From Kiritimatiellales bacterium (GTDB taxonomy: Bacteria; Verrucomicrobiota; Kiritimatiellia; Kiritimatiellales; Pontiellaceae): DNA of 39,238 nt. The stretch spans positions 1-39,238 of the forward strand of contig JADGFE010000007.1 of NCBI GenBank assembly GCA_016744085.1. The letters are read 5' to 3'. The translations under genes were made by a program, and so were the position numbers. A model generated the notes under the pieces. That model was not told the origin of the DNA and made no database searches. It saw nothing but the letters and a program-made list of their open reading frames with translations. Position 1 is the stretch's first letter. Each line of letters begins with the position of its first letter. Positions 1 to 8,503 of the stretch are shown here, piece after piece.

Positions 1-265
1 CACCACCAGTACCTGAAATTGATTCGCATCCTTTCAGGGGTTTCCACATTCTATCAGCAGGATCTTCATAGAGTATTTTATATTTATACTCTATTTTAGT
101 TTCCAGATTAATAATTACCCAGCCATCACTACTTTGCGATACGCCTAGACGCGGTTTATGCTCAGGTTCTATTTTTTCAGAAACACAGCCGCTTCCAAAA
201 AACATTCCTGCAACTAACAACACCCACACAAACCACTGAAGAATATTTTTTCGAAAATCTAACAC
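1..265 (-). CDS. Putative lipoprotein, 3' part cut by window edge
   Basis: An open frame of 88 codons runs leftward off the window. I place the start at a GTG at 265, two bases beyond the stop of the upstream gene, with GGAG about 10 nt ahead. The first 27 residues are a basic start, a hydrophobic core rich in W, V and L, and then FFGSGC. This is a lipoprotein-type signal peptide whose lipobox is non-canonical (Gly at -3). The mature part begins CVSEK and contains a short region with two Tyr-Lys repeats. It is probably an envelope lipoprotein co-transcribed with the secreted protein upstream. Function is unknown. Confidence 0.6.
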   Translation of the reverse strand, partial: MLDFRKNILQWFVWVLLVAGMFFGSGCVSEKIEPEHKPRLGVSQSSDGWVIINLETKIEYKYKILYEDPADRMWKPLKGCESISGTGG

Positions 266-266
266 C

Positions 267-1046
267 TTATTCCGTCTCCAATGCGGGCGTAACAGTCTCA
301 GCATTTCCTGCACCTAAAATAACCGCTTCCGGAACAGCATTGGTCAAAGGGTTCTCAATCGGTTGTTCAGATATTTCTGAGGAAGGCTCTTCTTCCACAA
401 CAGTATCTTCAGAATTTTCTATTATCGGATTTTCCTGAGCTGGCTGCTCCGTTTTTGGATATCGAATCGCCCGCCAAAATTTAAGATCTTCGGCAACAAT
501 CGCATCCCGCTTGGATAAGTTTTCAGTTAAGCGCTTATGATACCACGACACATTTAATCCTTCCGGGTTAATTGCTTCCATCGGCAATTCATAGTTATCT
601 GAAAACCAATTCCAGTCCTTATATTTAAAATCGTAGTACTGTCCTACCAAATGCAGCAATGGACGTACCTCGGTGGTCGTAATCGCATAAGCTGATACAC
701 ACCATTCTTCAGGAGGAAGAATAGATTCAGGCACAGGCTTCCCCGTCTCTTCAATCAGCAGGCAGGAATCAGGGCCGGTCCGGAAAAAATTCCCGGAGTG
801 ATAATCTTCCAACGACACATTTACCCATTCTATTCCTGACCATCCATGAAGAGATACTGCTCCATTCACTCCAATTTTATAACTAAGGAGTAAGGTTGGA
901 TATCGGTTCGCAATATCCATTCCCACGCGCAATGCGCTATCTTCTCTAGGAATGAGCAATACCGTTACCTCATCTTTTCGCGCCGAGAAAACGGTGACTG
1001 CTATACAGATTGTTAAAACAATAATATGGAATACACTTTTTTTCAT
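267..1046 (-). CDS. Secreted hypothetical protein
   Basis: A 259-residue protein that I do not recognise. It begins with a signal peptide (MKKSVFHIIVLTICIAVTVFSA, cleavage probably near residue 22). A compact Trp/Tyr-rich region follows to about residue 195, and then a low-complexity acidic, Pro/Glu-rich tail of about 60 residues. The start has a clear GAGGG ribosome site that overlaps the ferritin stop region. It lies 12 bases after the ferritin gene and 1-2 bases before the lipoprotein gene, so the three probably form one transcript. The tail resembles a flexible linker. An envelope location is likely and the role is unknown. Confidence 0.6.
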   Translation of the reverse strand: MKKSVFHIIVLTICIAVTVFSARKDEVTVLLIPREDSALRVGMDIANRYPTLLLSYKIGVNGAVSLHGWSGIEWVNVSLEDYHSGNFFRTGPDSCLLIEETGKPVPESILPPEEWCVSAYAITTTEVRPLLHLVGQYYDFKYKDWNWFSDNYELPMEAINPEGLNVSWYHKRLTENLSKRDAIVAEDLKFWRAIRYPKTEQPAQENPIIENSEDTVVEEEPSSEISEQPIENPLTNAVPEAVILGAGNAETVTPALETE

Positions 1047-1058
1047 AATGCTAACCCT

Positions 1059-1571
1059 CTACTTCGTAGGCAATGCCATTGGAGCGGCTCTTCCTGCCAA
1101 TTGCTGATCAATCATCATTAGACCGCCTTTATCATCACCAACCATACGTAATGGCGCCAATATATCATTAACATTTGCTTCTTCTTCCACCTGTTCTGTT
1201 ACATACCACTGAAGAAAGGTTTGGGTAGCATAGTCACGTTCTTCAACTGCCAGATCCATTAAATTATTTATGAGGCTCGTCACATACTGTTCATGCTTCA
1301 GCGTCTCCTCAAAAATCTCTAGCGGAGTGCCATAATTCCTTTCAGGCTCTTCAATAGCCTTTAGGTGCACTTCGCCGCCTTGATCCTGAATGTAGTCATA
1401 CATTTTCGTGACATGCATGTTTTCTTCTTCGTACTGCATGCGCATCCAATATGCAAAGCCAGGCAGACCTAATGTATTGCAATAAGATGACATAGCCAAA
1501 TACATGTAGGCTGAGAAAAACTCACGATTCACCTGTTCATTTAATGCTTCCTGCATTTTTTCTGAAATCAT
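1059..1571 (-). CDS. ftnA: Bacterial non-haem ferritin
   Basis: Ferritin stores iron in the cytoplasm by oxidising Fe(II) at a di-iron centre and mineralising it inside a 24-subunit shell. The protein is 170 residues, the usual FtnA length. From the ATG at 1571 the ferroxidase ligands fall at the same numbers as in E. coli FtnA: E17, E50, H53, E94, Q127 and E130. An upstream in-frame TTG at 1583 would add four residues, but it is part of the GGAGG ribosome site that serves the 1571 ATG, so the shorter form is preferred. It follows folD by 46 bases on the same strand. There is no haem-binding Met pattern suggesting bacterioferritin. Confidence 0.95.
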   Translation of the reverse strand: MISEKMQEALNEQVNREFFSAYMYLAMSSYCNTLGLPGFAYWMRMQYEEENMHVTKMYDYIQDQGGEVHLKAIEEPERNYGTPLEIFEETLKHEQYVTSLINNLMDLAVEERDYATQTFLQWYVTEQVEEEANVNDILAPLRMVGDDKGGLMMIDQQLAGRAAPMALPTK

Positions 1572-1617
1572 TTCTACCTCCAATACATTCGTTAATTTAC
1601 TACCCCATCACCCAAAT

Positions 1618-2505
1618 CTAATTTATGCCATTGGCTCGTTTAGCCGAATTCACCGTATTGAATAACAACATGGTTATCGTCATTGGTCCCACACCGCCGG
1701 GTACAGGCGTAATGAATGAGGCCTTTTCTTTTACGGCGTCGAAATCAACATCTCCAACAAGGCGGTATCCACGTTCTCGGCTAGCATCCTCAACTCGGTT
1801 CACGCCAACATCAATAACCACCGCGCCGTCCTTAACCATTTCAGCAGTCACCGTATTCGGCCAACCCGATGCCGCAATAATAATGTCTGCCTGACGGGTG
1901 TGATAGCTAAGATCCTTTGTGCGGGTGTGGCAAAGCGTTACCGTGGCATTGGCTCCATCTTTTTTCTGTAGCAGCATATTGGCAACCGGCTTCCCCACGA
2001 TGTTGCTTCGTCCCACCACAACAACGTGAGCTCCGGAGGTTTCAACACCACTGCGCTGAAGCATTTGAACCACCCCATGAGGCGTGCAGGGAAGGAACGT
2101 TTCTTCTCCCACCATCATTTTACCGACATTCATTGGGTGGAATCCATCCACATCCTTATCCGGATCAATGGCCAATAAGATAGCCGCTTCATTAATATGC
2201 TTTGGTAGCGGTAACTGAACCAAAATGCCATTAATTTTGGGATCCTTATTCATCTGATCCACTAACTTCAGGAGCTCTTCTTCCGATGTATCAGCCGACA
2301 GACGATTGTCGTCGGAGAAGATGCCGATATTTTTACAAGCCTTCTCTTTGGCAGATACATAAGATTGCGATGCAGGATCTTCACCTACCAGGATTACTCC
2401 CAAACCCGGGATAATATTCTGTTCTTTCAGAGCTGCAACTTCTGCTTTCAATTCTTCACGGATATCCGCTGCGATTTTCTTTCCATCTATGATCTTTGCT
2501 GACAT
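1618..2505 (-). CDS. folD: Bifunctional methylenetetrahydrofolate dehydrogenase / cyclohydrolase
   Basis: FolD interconverts 5,10-methylene-THF and 10-formyl-THF (NADP-linked dehydrogenase plus cyclohydrolase) in the cytosol. At 295 residues it is full length. Visible family signatures are QSYVSAKEKAC (substrate Tyr49 and catalytic Lys53), GILVQLPLP, DKDVDGFHP, the Rossmann segment VVVGRSNIVGKPVA and the C-terminal PVPGGVGPMT. It is the first gene of the probable folD-ferritin-hypothetical-lipoprotein run. The product links to the glycine cleavage genes nearby, which generate methylene-THF. Confidence 0.96.
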   Translation of the reverse strand: MSAKIIDGKKIAADIREELKAEVAALKEQNIIPGLGVILVGEDPASQSYVSAKEKACKNIGIFSDDNRLSADTSEEELLKLVDQMNKDPKINGILVQLPLPKHINEAAILLAIDPDKDVDGFHPMNVGKMMVGEETFLPCTPHGVVQMLQRSGVETSGAHVVVVGRSNIVGKPVANMLLQKKDGANATVTLCHTRTKDLSYHTRQADIIIAASGWPNTVTAEMVKDGAVVIDVGVNRVEDASRERGYRLVGDVDFDAVKEKASFITPVPGGVGPMTITMLLFNTVNSAKRANGIN

Positions 2506-2586
2506 TTTTTCCTTTAAAATTGGTGGGATTAAACCCTTTAGAAATCTGAAGCTCGAAATCTACACCGACAGATGCATGGAGCAAAT

Positions 2587-2616
2587 ATAAAACCGACCGA
2601 AGCCTGGTGGTTTTAT
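2587..2616 (-). terminator. Weak hairpin after the DUF4870 gene
   Basis: An 8-base inverted repeat (ATAAAACC / GGTTTTAT) with a 14-base loop sits just past the stop of the DUF4870 gene. There is no long T-run, so it may be only a weak terminator or an mRNA-end structure. Confidence 0.3.
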
Positions 2617-2620
2617 CGTT

Positions 2621-3025
2621 CTATTTGACAAACCGAAGACAGGCGGGATAACGAAAGCCTGCTCCCTCACTGGCCTTGATCGCCGCAATGATAATGCAGA
2701 CAAATCCAAAAACAGCCAACGGGAACAACAATAGAAGCCCGATACCGATAAAGGACAACAGGAAACAAACCGCGGCATAGATGAACAGGCTGATTTGAAA
2801 GTTCAATGCTTCCTTTCCTTGCTCATCAATAAATGGAGCATCTTCGCGCTTCAGCAACCAAAGAATCAGGGTACCAATCAATCCAGCAGCGGGCACAGGA
2901 ACAATTACGCCACATAGACCAATCAAATGACATCCCATAGCCCATTGACGGGCTGGCTTAGCGGTAACGGCTGGCTTAGACTCAACCTCGGAATTACTAA
3001 CGTCTTTGAACTCATCATTTTCCAT
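2621..3025 (-). CDS. DUF4870-family small membrane protein
   Basis: A 134-residue integral membrane protein. A polar N-terminal tail of about 28 residues precedes a first helix (HLIGLCGVIVPVPAAGLIG), a charged loop with DEQGKEALNFQ, and then two more hydrophobic helices. It ends in FRYPACLRFVK. This arrangement matches DUF4870/TIC20-like small membrane proteins of unknown function. The start has a GGGAG ribosome site 5 bases upstream. It reads in the same direction as folD but with about 115 bases between, so it may be separately transcribed. Confidence 0.8.
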   Translation of the reverse strand: MENDEFKDVSNSEVESKPAVTAKPARQWAMGCHLIGLCGVIVPVPAAGLIGTLILWLLKREDAPFIDEQGKEALNFQISLFIYAAVCFLLSFIGIGLLLLFPLAVFGFVCIIIAAIKASEGAGFRYPACLRFVK

Positions 3026-3111
3026 ACGATCTCCCTTGTTTGAAGGAACTAAAACATACCGTGGGGTTGGGAATGCCGCAAACTAGATTTCTTACTTTTC
3101 ATTAATTACAC

Positions 3112-3143
3112 AAAAAAGCCCCTCCGAGCGGAGAGGCTTTTAA
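3112..3143 (-). terminator. Rho-independent terminator of the Cys/Lys-rich gene
   Basis: AAAAAGCCCCTCCG, a 2-base loop, then CGGAGAGGCTTTTT form a 14-base stem with one mismatch. Read on the minus strand it ends in a run of Ts, directly downstream of the small exported Cys/Lys-rich gene. A-rich flanks on both sides could let it work in both directions. Confidence 0.85.
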
Positions 3144-3164
3144 AAAAACAAGCAAACGAAAAGC

Positions 3165-3371
3165 TTACTTAGCCGCGTCTTTCTTAGCGCAACATGCTTT
3201 TGAGCAGTCAGCTCCACATTTCTTTGCGTCAGATTTTTTTCCTTTAGTACAAGCTGAACATTCAGCTTTCTTTTCAGCTTTCTTTGCAGAACAGCCACAG
3301 CCATCGCATGCAAATACTGAAGAACCGGCCATAAACAACGCAATTGCAGCAATACTCATGATTCTTTTCAT
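3165..3371 (-). CDS. Small exported Cys/Lys-rich protein, possible metal binder
   Basis: A 68-residue protein starting at the ATG at 3371, which has AGGAG seven bases upstream. A longer reading from a TTG at 3395 would overlap that ribosome site and is rejected. The first 22 residues are a signal peptide ending VFA. The mature part of about 46 residues holds nine cysteines (CDGCGC, CSAC, KKCGADCSKACC) between lysine stretches and has no other recognisable fold. Such a composition fits metal binding or a disulphide-knotted periplasmic peptide. It has its own terminator downstream. The lysines between the Cys clusters are unlike a classical metallothionein, so function is open. Confidence 0.75.
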   Translation of the reverse strand: MKRIMSIAAIALFMAGSSVFACDGCGCSAKKAEKKAECSACTKGKKSDAKKCGADCSKACCAKKDAAK

Positions 3372-3457
3372 TTTGGAGCTCCTATTGTTAACCAACTAAG
3401 GTCAAAGACCCTTTTCTTTATATAACGTTCAAAACAATACTACTTTAGTCGCATTTG

Positions 3458-4903
3458 TCACGTATAACTTAAGCGCATATCGCGGGCGGCTTTTACCTCA
3501 TCCAACCTTCCAACAGGAGTTGAAACAGGTGCTTCATGCATTTTATCCGGATCGGTTTTAGCCAATTCAACCAGATCTTCCATCACCGTAACGAAGTGAT
3601 CCAAGGTATCTCGGTCTTCGGTTTCGGTCGGTTCAACCATGATTGCTTCGGAAACATTCAATGGGAAATAAACGGTGGGCGGATGAATGCCCCGATCAAT
3701 CATGCCCTTGGCTATGTCCAGCGTGTGCACCCCATATTGCTTCAGGAAATCGCCGGAAAAAACAAACTCATGCATGCAACGTCCTTTATCCGGAGCACCA
3801 AACAATGGTCGAAGTTTTTCCTGCAGATAGTTCGCATTCAAAACAGCCCGGTTACTGGTCCCCAGCATGCCATCACGACCGAGTGACAGGATATAGGCAT
3901 AGGCGCGAGCGATAATTCCAAAGTTGCCGTAAAACGGCGCAATATACCCGATGCTTTTAGGTTCGTCGTAATTCAGGGCATAAGTTCCATCTTTGGTTTT
4001 TTCTACCCGCGAAATAGGCAAGTATGGACGAATCTTTTCTACTACACCCACTGGCCCTGCGCCGGGTCCGCCCCCGCCATGCGGTGTGGCAAATGATTTA
4101 TGAAGATTCAAATGGCAGATATCAAAGCCCATATCGCCCGGCTTGTAGCGCCCCATGATTGCATTAAAGTTTGCTCCGTCATAATACATCAGACCATCGA
4201 CCTCATGTACCGCATCACAAATTTCTTTAATCCGTGGATTGAAAACACCCAGCGTATTCGGGCTCGTCAGCATAACCCCGGCAGTTTTTTCATTGAGCGC
4301 TTCCATGAACAAATCAAAATCCATGACTCCATTTTCATCAGAGGGGATGGTTACCACATTATAACCGGCCAGGCGCGCACTGGAAGGATTCGTCCCGTGA
4401 GCAGAGTCTGGGATAATGATATGATCTTTGTCGTTGCCCTTGTCCTTATGATATGCCGCCATCATCATAACGCCGGTTAATTCGCCATGCGCGCCAGCCA
4501 TTGGTTGCAACGTGAATTCATCCAGTCCCGTTGCTTCAGACAATAGACGCTCGGTTTTATAAAGAATCGCCAAAGAACCCTGTGTCAGTAGCCCCCCACC
4601 ACGCAACTGCGGCCAGAGTGGATGCACATCCGTTAGCTCCGGCAGGTTTGCTGCTGCTTCGCAGGCCTTCGGATTGTACTTCATGGTGCACGACCCGAGC
4701 GGATAAAAATGCGTATCCACCGAAAAATTCATACGTGAAAGTGCAGTAAAATGGCGAACCACTTCAGCTTCGGATACTTCGGGCAGTTCTGCCGGCTGGC
4801 TCCGTAAATATTTACTCGGGATCTCCTCTGTTGGCGAAATTTTGATGGAGGACATTTGAACCCCGGGACGACCGGGCGAGGATTTTTCGTAAATTAGTTT
4901 CAT
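3458..4903 (-). CDS. gcvPB: Glycine dehydrogenase (decarboxylating) subunit 2, P-protein beta
   Basis: This is the C-terminal half of the split P-protein, which decarboxylates glycine and passes the aminomethyl group to lipoyl-GcvH. At 481 residues it is normal for the subunit. The PLP lysine lies in NLHKSFATPHGGGGPGAGP. The DSAHGTNPSSA and EPTETEDRDTLD segments are also typical. The start is 12 bases after the gcvPA stop, with AAGGA upstream of the ATG. It is the last gene of a gcvT-gcvPA-gcvPB operon. Activity needs GcvH and a dihydrolipoamide dehydrogenase, neither of which is in the window. Confidence 0.96.
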   Translation of the reverse strand: MKLIYEKSSPGRPGVQMSSIKISPTEEIPSKYLRSQPAELPEVSEAEVVRHFTALSRMNFSVDTHFYPLGSCTMKYNPKACEAAANLPELTDVHPLWPQLRGGGLLTQGSLAILYKTERLLSEATGLDEFTLQPMAGAHGELTGVMMMAAYHKDKGNDKDHIIIPDSAHGTNPSSARLAGYNVVTIPSDENGVMDFDLFMEALNEKTAGVMLTSPNTLGVFNPRIKEICDAVHEVDGLMYYDGANFNAIMGRYKPGDMGFDICHLNLHKSFATPHGGGGPGAGPVGVVEKIRPYLPISRVEKTKDGTYALNYDEPKSIGYIAPFYGNFGIIARAYAYILSLGRDGMLGTSNRAVLNANYLQEKLRPLFGAPDKGRCMHEFVFSGDFLKQYGVHTLDIAKGMIDRGIHPPTVYFPLNVSEAIMVEPTETEDRDTLDHFVTVMEDLVELAKTDPDKMHEAPVSTPVGRLDEVKAARDMRLSYT

Positions 4904-4915
4904 GATTTAAATTCC

Positions 4916-6265
4916 TTATGCCTTCAGTGCGCTTTCAAGTTTCGCCGCCAGAATATCGATCTCTTCCTTCGTCCGTTTTTCGGTAAAGGCTAATAAAAGA
5001 ATGTTATCCATTCCCTTGTAATATCGCCCTACCGGAAATCCGCCAGCAATACCCTGATCAACCAAAGCACTGACCACCGTGGAAGCATCTTTTGGGAGCC
5101 GGAGAGCAAACTCGTTGAAGAAGCGTCGATTGAATGCTGGCTCAACGCCCTCAATTGCTGTGAGCTTGTGCCATGCATAGCTCGCCCGGTCCATACACTC
5201 GCGACCGACCTCTCGAAATCCTTCGCGGCCCACAAGCGACAGATAGATAATGGCTCGTAATGCGCAGAGCTGTACGTTACTGCAAATGTTCGATGTAGCT
5301 TTTTCGCGCCGGATGTGTTGCTCACGAGCCTGCAGTGTCAGTACATAGCCACGTCGGCCTTGCGCATCTTCCGTTTCTCCAACGATGCGGCCCGGCATTT
5401 TGCGTACGAATTTCTTTTTTGTGGCCATAAAGCCAAGATATGGCCCGCCGAAATTAAGTGGCAACCCAATGCTCTGCCCTTCTCCGGTCACAATATCAGC
5501 TCCCATCGCACCGGGTGTTTCAATATGCGACAGAGCAACAGGATAGGCCGACATAACAGCCAGGGCCTTCACTGAATGAACCTGATCAATCAGCTCGGTT
5601 AGATTATCAAGACAGCCGAAAAAGTTTGGATTTTGAAATACAACTGCACCCACCGAATCGTCAATGGCCTCGGTGTAGGCCACGCGATCTGATGCGCCGC
5701 TTCCTGAGAGAGGAACAACCTGATAATCCACCGATAGGTTTTGCGTGTAGCACTTCAGCATCGCCCGGTAAATTGGACTTACTCCTTCATCAACCAGCAC
5801 CTTGTTCCGCTTGGTTTGGCGCAGCGCCATCATCACGCCTTCAATCAAAGCCGTTCCGCCATCAAACAAGGACGCATTTGCCACTTCCATACCTGTTAAA
5901 CGGCAAATCGCAGTTTGATACTCAAATGCGGCCTGCAAGGTTCCCTGCGAGGCTTCCGGCTGATAAGGCGTATATGCAGTATAGAACTCCCCTCGGCTTG
6001 CCAAGGCACTGACGGCAGCCGGTATATAATGATCGTAAAAACCAGCTCCACAGAAATTCACCAGGTTCGTTGCATTTTTTGAAGCAACTTTCCGGATATG
6101 CTGCATCATTTCCATTTCGGAAAGGCCTTCGGGAATGTTCAGTTCATCCGAACGTAAATGATCAGGTATCGCTTCAAACAGCTCGTCGAATTCAGTAATG
6201 CCCAGCGTCTGGAACATCGCTTCCTGATCTTGCTCACTTGTCGCACAGAATGGAGTTTTTTTCAT
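4916..6265 (-). CDS. gcvPA: Glycine dehydrogenase (decarboxylating) subunit 1, P-protein alpha
   Basis: This is the N-terminal half of the split glycine decarboxylase, forming an alpha2beta2 PLP enzyme with GcvPB. From the ATG at 6265 it is 449 residues, the usual length, and begins MKKTPFCATSEQ. A longer in-frame reading to 6322 would run back through the gcvT stop region and adds residues absent from the family. Recognisable stretches are GAGFYDHYIPAAV, YTPYQPEASQGTLQ and the Rossmann-like central region. It starts 16 bases after gcvT. Confidence 0.95.
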   Translation of the reverse strand: MKKTPFCATSEQDQEAMFQTLGITEFDELFEAIPDHLRSDELNIPEGLSEMEMMQHIRKVASKNATNLVNFCGAGFYDHYIPAAVSALASRGEFYTAYTPYQPEASQGTLQAAFEYQTAICRLTGMEVANASLFDGGTALIEGVMMALRQTKRNKVLVDEGVSPIYRAMLKCYTQNLSVDYQVVPLSGSGASDRVAYTEAIDDSVGAVVFQNPNFFGCLDNLTELIDQVHSVKALAVMSAYPVALSHIETPGAMGADIVTGEGQSIGLPLNFGGPYLGFMATKKKFVRKMPGRIVGETEDAQGRRGYVLTLQAREQHIRREKATSNICSNVQLCALRAIIYLSLVGREGFREVGRECMDRASYAWHKLTAIEGVEPAFNRRFFNEFALRLPKDASTVVSALVDQGIAGGFPVGRYYKGMDNILLLAFTEKRTKEEIDILAAKLESALKA

Positions 6266-6281
6266 TTTATCACGTTCTCGT

Positions 6282-7361
6282 TTAAGTACGGGCGGTCCCG
6301 TTTTTATAAAAAGGCAGTTCAACTATTTCAGCGGGGAATTTTTTACCGCGGATTTCAACATCCAATATTTTACCGACTTCGGCTAAATCCGCTTTCACAT
6401 AAGCCATCGCCACAGCAACACCCAGGCTCGGAGCCAGCGATCCACTGGTAACTTCTCCAATTTCATCGCCTCCCAGATAAACCGCATCGTGCTCTCTAGC
6501 CGCTCGTTTTGAAGAAAATTTCAACCCAACAAGCAGTTTTTCCGGAATTTCGAGATCGTTCATCACGCATTCTTTGCCGATAAAATTCTTGCTCCGATCA
6601 ATGAACATACCTCTCGACATCAAAGCAGGCGATTGGCTATCGGAAAGCTCATGACCATACAACGGATAACCCATTTCTAAACGGAGTGTATCTCGGGCTC
6701 CCAAACCACCGGGCTCACAATACGGATGTTCCACAATCTTCTGCCATAGCTGGGCAGCTTCCTCAGCAGGCAGATATATTTCATAGCCAAGCTCACCGGT
6801 ATATCCCGTACGGCTGATTATAGTGGAAGATTCCAAAGCCTGAAATTCCTTGAAACGGAAATATCCTAGATCGGGTAGAGCACACCCAAACACTTCTTCC
6901 AGAACATCGCGCGATTCCGGCCCCTGCACATCCAGTTTGGCTAATTGGTCGGATAGGTCTACAAAGATGGTATCAGCCGAAATCCGACTTTGAATCCACT
7001 TGGCATCTTTTTCAGCAGTTCCTGCATTTACCACGAGCATATAGCGCTCTTCATCCATTCGATAGCAGGTCAGGTCATCGATTACGCCGCCCTGATCATT
7101 CAGCAGGAAGCCATATCGTACCTGGCCAATTTTAAGGGATCGGACATTACAAGTCAGGAGATTTTCCAGGTCCTCTAGAGCAGTTTTGCCGTAGAGCTCA
7201 AACTCACCCATGTGGCAGATATCAAAAATTGAGGTGTGATTTCTGGTTTGCTCATGTTCGTCGAGAATACCCGCATACTGAATCGGCATATCCCATCCAC
7301 CGAATTCCCCCATGCGAGCGCCTAATTTTTGATGCTGCTCATGCAGCGGAGTTTTCTTCAT
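6282..7361 (-). CDS. gcvT: Aminomethyltransferase (glycine cleavage T-protein)
   Basis: GcvT transfers the methylene carbon from aminomethyl-lipoyl-GcvH to THF and releases ammonia. The protein is 359 residues. Seen: GEFGGWDMPIQY near the N-terminus, HMGEFELYG, the region around VIDDLTCY holding the catalytic Asp, GYTGELGYEIYLP and GLGARDTLRLEMGYPLYGHEL. It heads the gcvT-gcvPA-gcvPB operon. I saw no tandem glycine-riboswitch-like structure in the 138 bases between it and the divergent kinase gene. The ribosome site is weak. Confidence 0.96.
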   Translation of the reverse strand: MKKTPLHEQHQKLGARMGEFGGWDMPIQYAGILDEHEQTRNHTSIFDICHMGEFELYGKTALEDLENLLTCNVRSLKIGQVRYGFLLNDQGGVIDDLTCYRMDEERYMLVVNAGTAEKDAKWIQSRISADTIFVDLSDQLAKLDVQGPESRDVLEEVFGCALPDLGYFRFKEFQALESSTIISRTGYTGELGYEIYLPAEEAAQLWQKIVEHPYCEPGGLGARDTLRLEMGYPLYGHELSDSQSPALMSRGMFIDRSKNFIGKECVMNDLEIPEKLLVGLKFSSKRAAREHDAVYLGGDEIGEVTSGSLAPSLGVAVAMAYVKADLAEVGKILDVEIRGKKFPAEIVELPFYKNGTART

Positions 7362-7499
7362 AATCCGCGCACTTTACGGAAACGCTACAAGTGCCGCAAA
7401 CGGAATTTGATCTTATTAGAGGATTTACATTAAAATTCTTCCCACAAACGACGAAGCATCATAAAGTGGCATCTCATCAGTAGGATTAATATTTTTAGA

Positions 7500-8501
7500 A
7501 TGATCAAACGAATACCCATTATCTATTCGCTAGCGTTCCTTGCATATCTAACTTTTGCTTTCACGATTTTTCCGGTGTTGAGCTACAACGCATCTATTCC
7601 CCTTATTCCACTGATCGCACTGGGAAGCTGGATAGGCGGCAGACGATTTGGTCTCTGGTTACTGCTCACAGGAATGATTTACTTCTACATTCTTTATCAG
7701 TACTACGCAGATATTTACATTCACTATTATGAACGTTTTCTAGCCCCATTACTCTGCCTTGCTATCATCGAGTTATTCGCAATACTTCGTCACAATCTCA
7801 ATGCCATCAAAACGGCTAATCAAAATTTAGGCCGAATGGTTGCTGAACGTACTACAGAACTGAATACCCTGACAGATCTATTGATCCGCGATTCGGAACA
7901 AAGAAGGGTACTACACGGACAGTGGTTGCATGATGGCATTGGACAATACTTGACCGGCATTCAACTGTATTGCGCTTCCTTGGCAGATCAACTCTTGGAC
8001 GAAGGAAACCCCAGCGCGTCCATTGCTTTTGCACTTCGCAACCAATGCCACTCAACGCATAATCAAATCCGACATCTGGCACGAATGCTATTTCCTATTA
8101 AAATCGGGGATGTTGGATTAATTACCGCACTTCATGAATTATCATCATGCTTCATCGATCTAAAGAATGTAAAATTCACAACAAGAGAGTTGGGCGAGTT
8201 ACCGGAACTTCCAGAAGATATCGCGTTACAAATGTACCGCATTTGTCAGGAAAACGCTAATTTTGCGATTTTTCATCTGAACGCCAGTCAGGTAGATATT
8301 CAGATACGTGCAACTAAACTGACTTATACGGTGACCTTCGGACATAATGGTTCTGCAAAATCGACAGAGGGAAAAGAACTACTGAATAAACTGATTGATT
8401 ATAGGCTTGAACAGATTTCAGGAACAGCTTCCTCTGGTTATTCTACTCATTATGAAAAAACCATAATTTACACCATTCCGAACCCAGAACAGGAAGGTTA
8501 G
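7500..8501 (+). CDS. Membrane histidine kinase-like protein with intact H-box but degenerate ATP domain
   Basis: A 333-residue sensor-kinase relative. Residues 1-97 carry about four hydrophobic helices, followed by a short coiled coil (AERTTELNTLTDLLI). A HisKA_3-type dimerisation segment follows, with the phospho-acceptor motif LHDGIGQ (H144, D145). The ATP-binding half is recognisable but damaged. The N-box reads QENANFAIFHL, with Phe255 where the family has its Mg-binding Asn. The G1 box DxGxG is replaced by FGHNGS, and the G2 glycines are not conserved. It is followed two bases later by a paralogue with the opposite set of losses. No response regulator is nearby. The ribosome site is weak. 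It is likely a phospho-accepting subunit that cannot bind ATP normally (inference). Confidence 0.85.
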   Translation: MIKRIPIIYSLAFLAYLTFAFTIFPVLSYNASIPLIPLIALGSWIGGRRFGLWLLLTGMIYFYILYQYYADIYIHYYERFLAPLLCLAIIELFAILRHNLNAIKTANQNLGRMVAERTTELNTLTDLLIRDSEQRRVLHGQWLHDGIGQYLTGIQLYCASLADQLLDEGNPSASIAFALRNQCHSTHNQIRHLARMLFPIKIGDVGLITALHELSSCFIDLKNVKFTTRELGELPELPEDIALQMYRICQENANFAIFHLNASQVDIQIRATKLTYTVTFGHNGSAKSTEGKELLNKLIDYRLEQISGTASSGYSTHYEKTIIYTIPNPEQEG

Positions 8502-8503
8502 GT

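Noticed and set aside
7362-7499. Glycine riboswitch upstream of gcvT
   Set aside because: No tandem aptamer-like conserved core or terminator/sequestor hairpin was visible in this gap.
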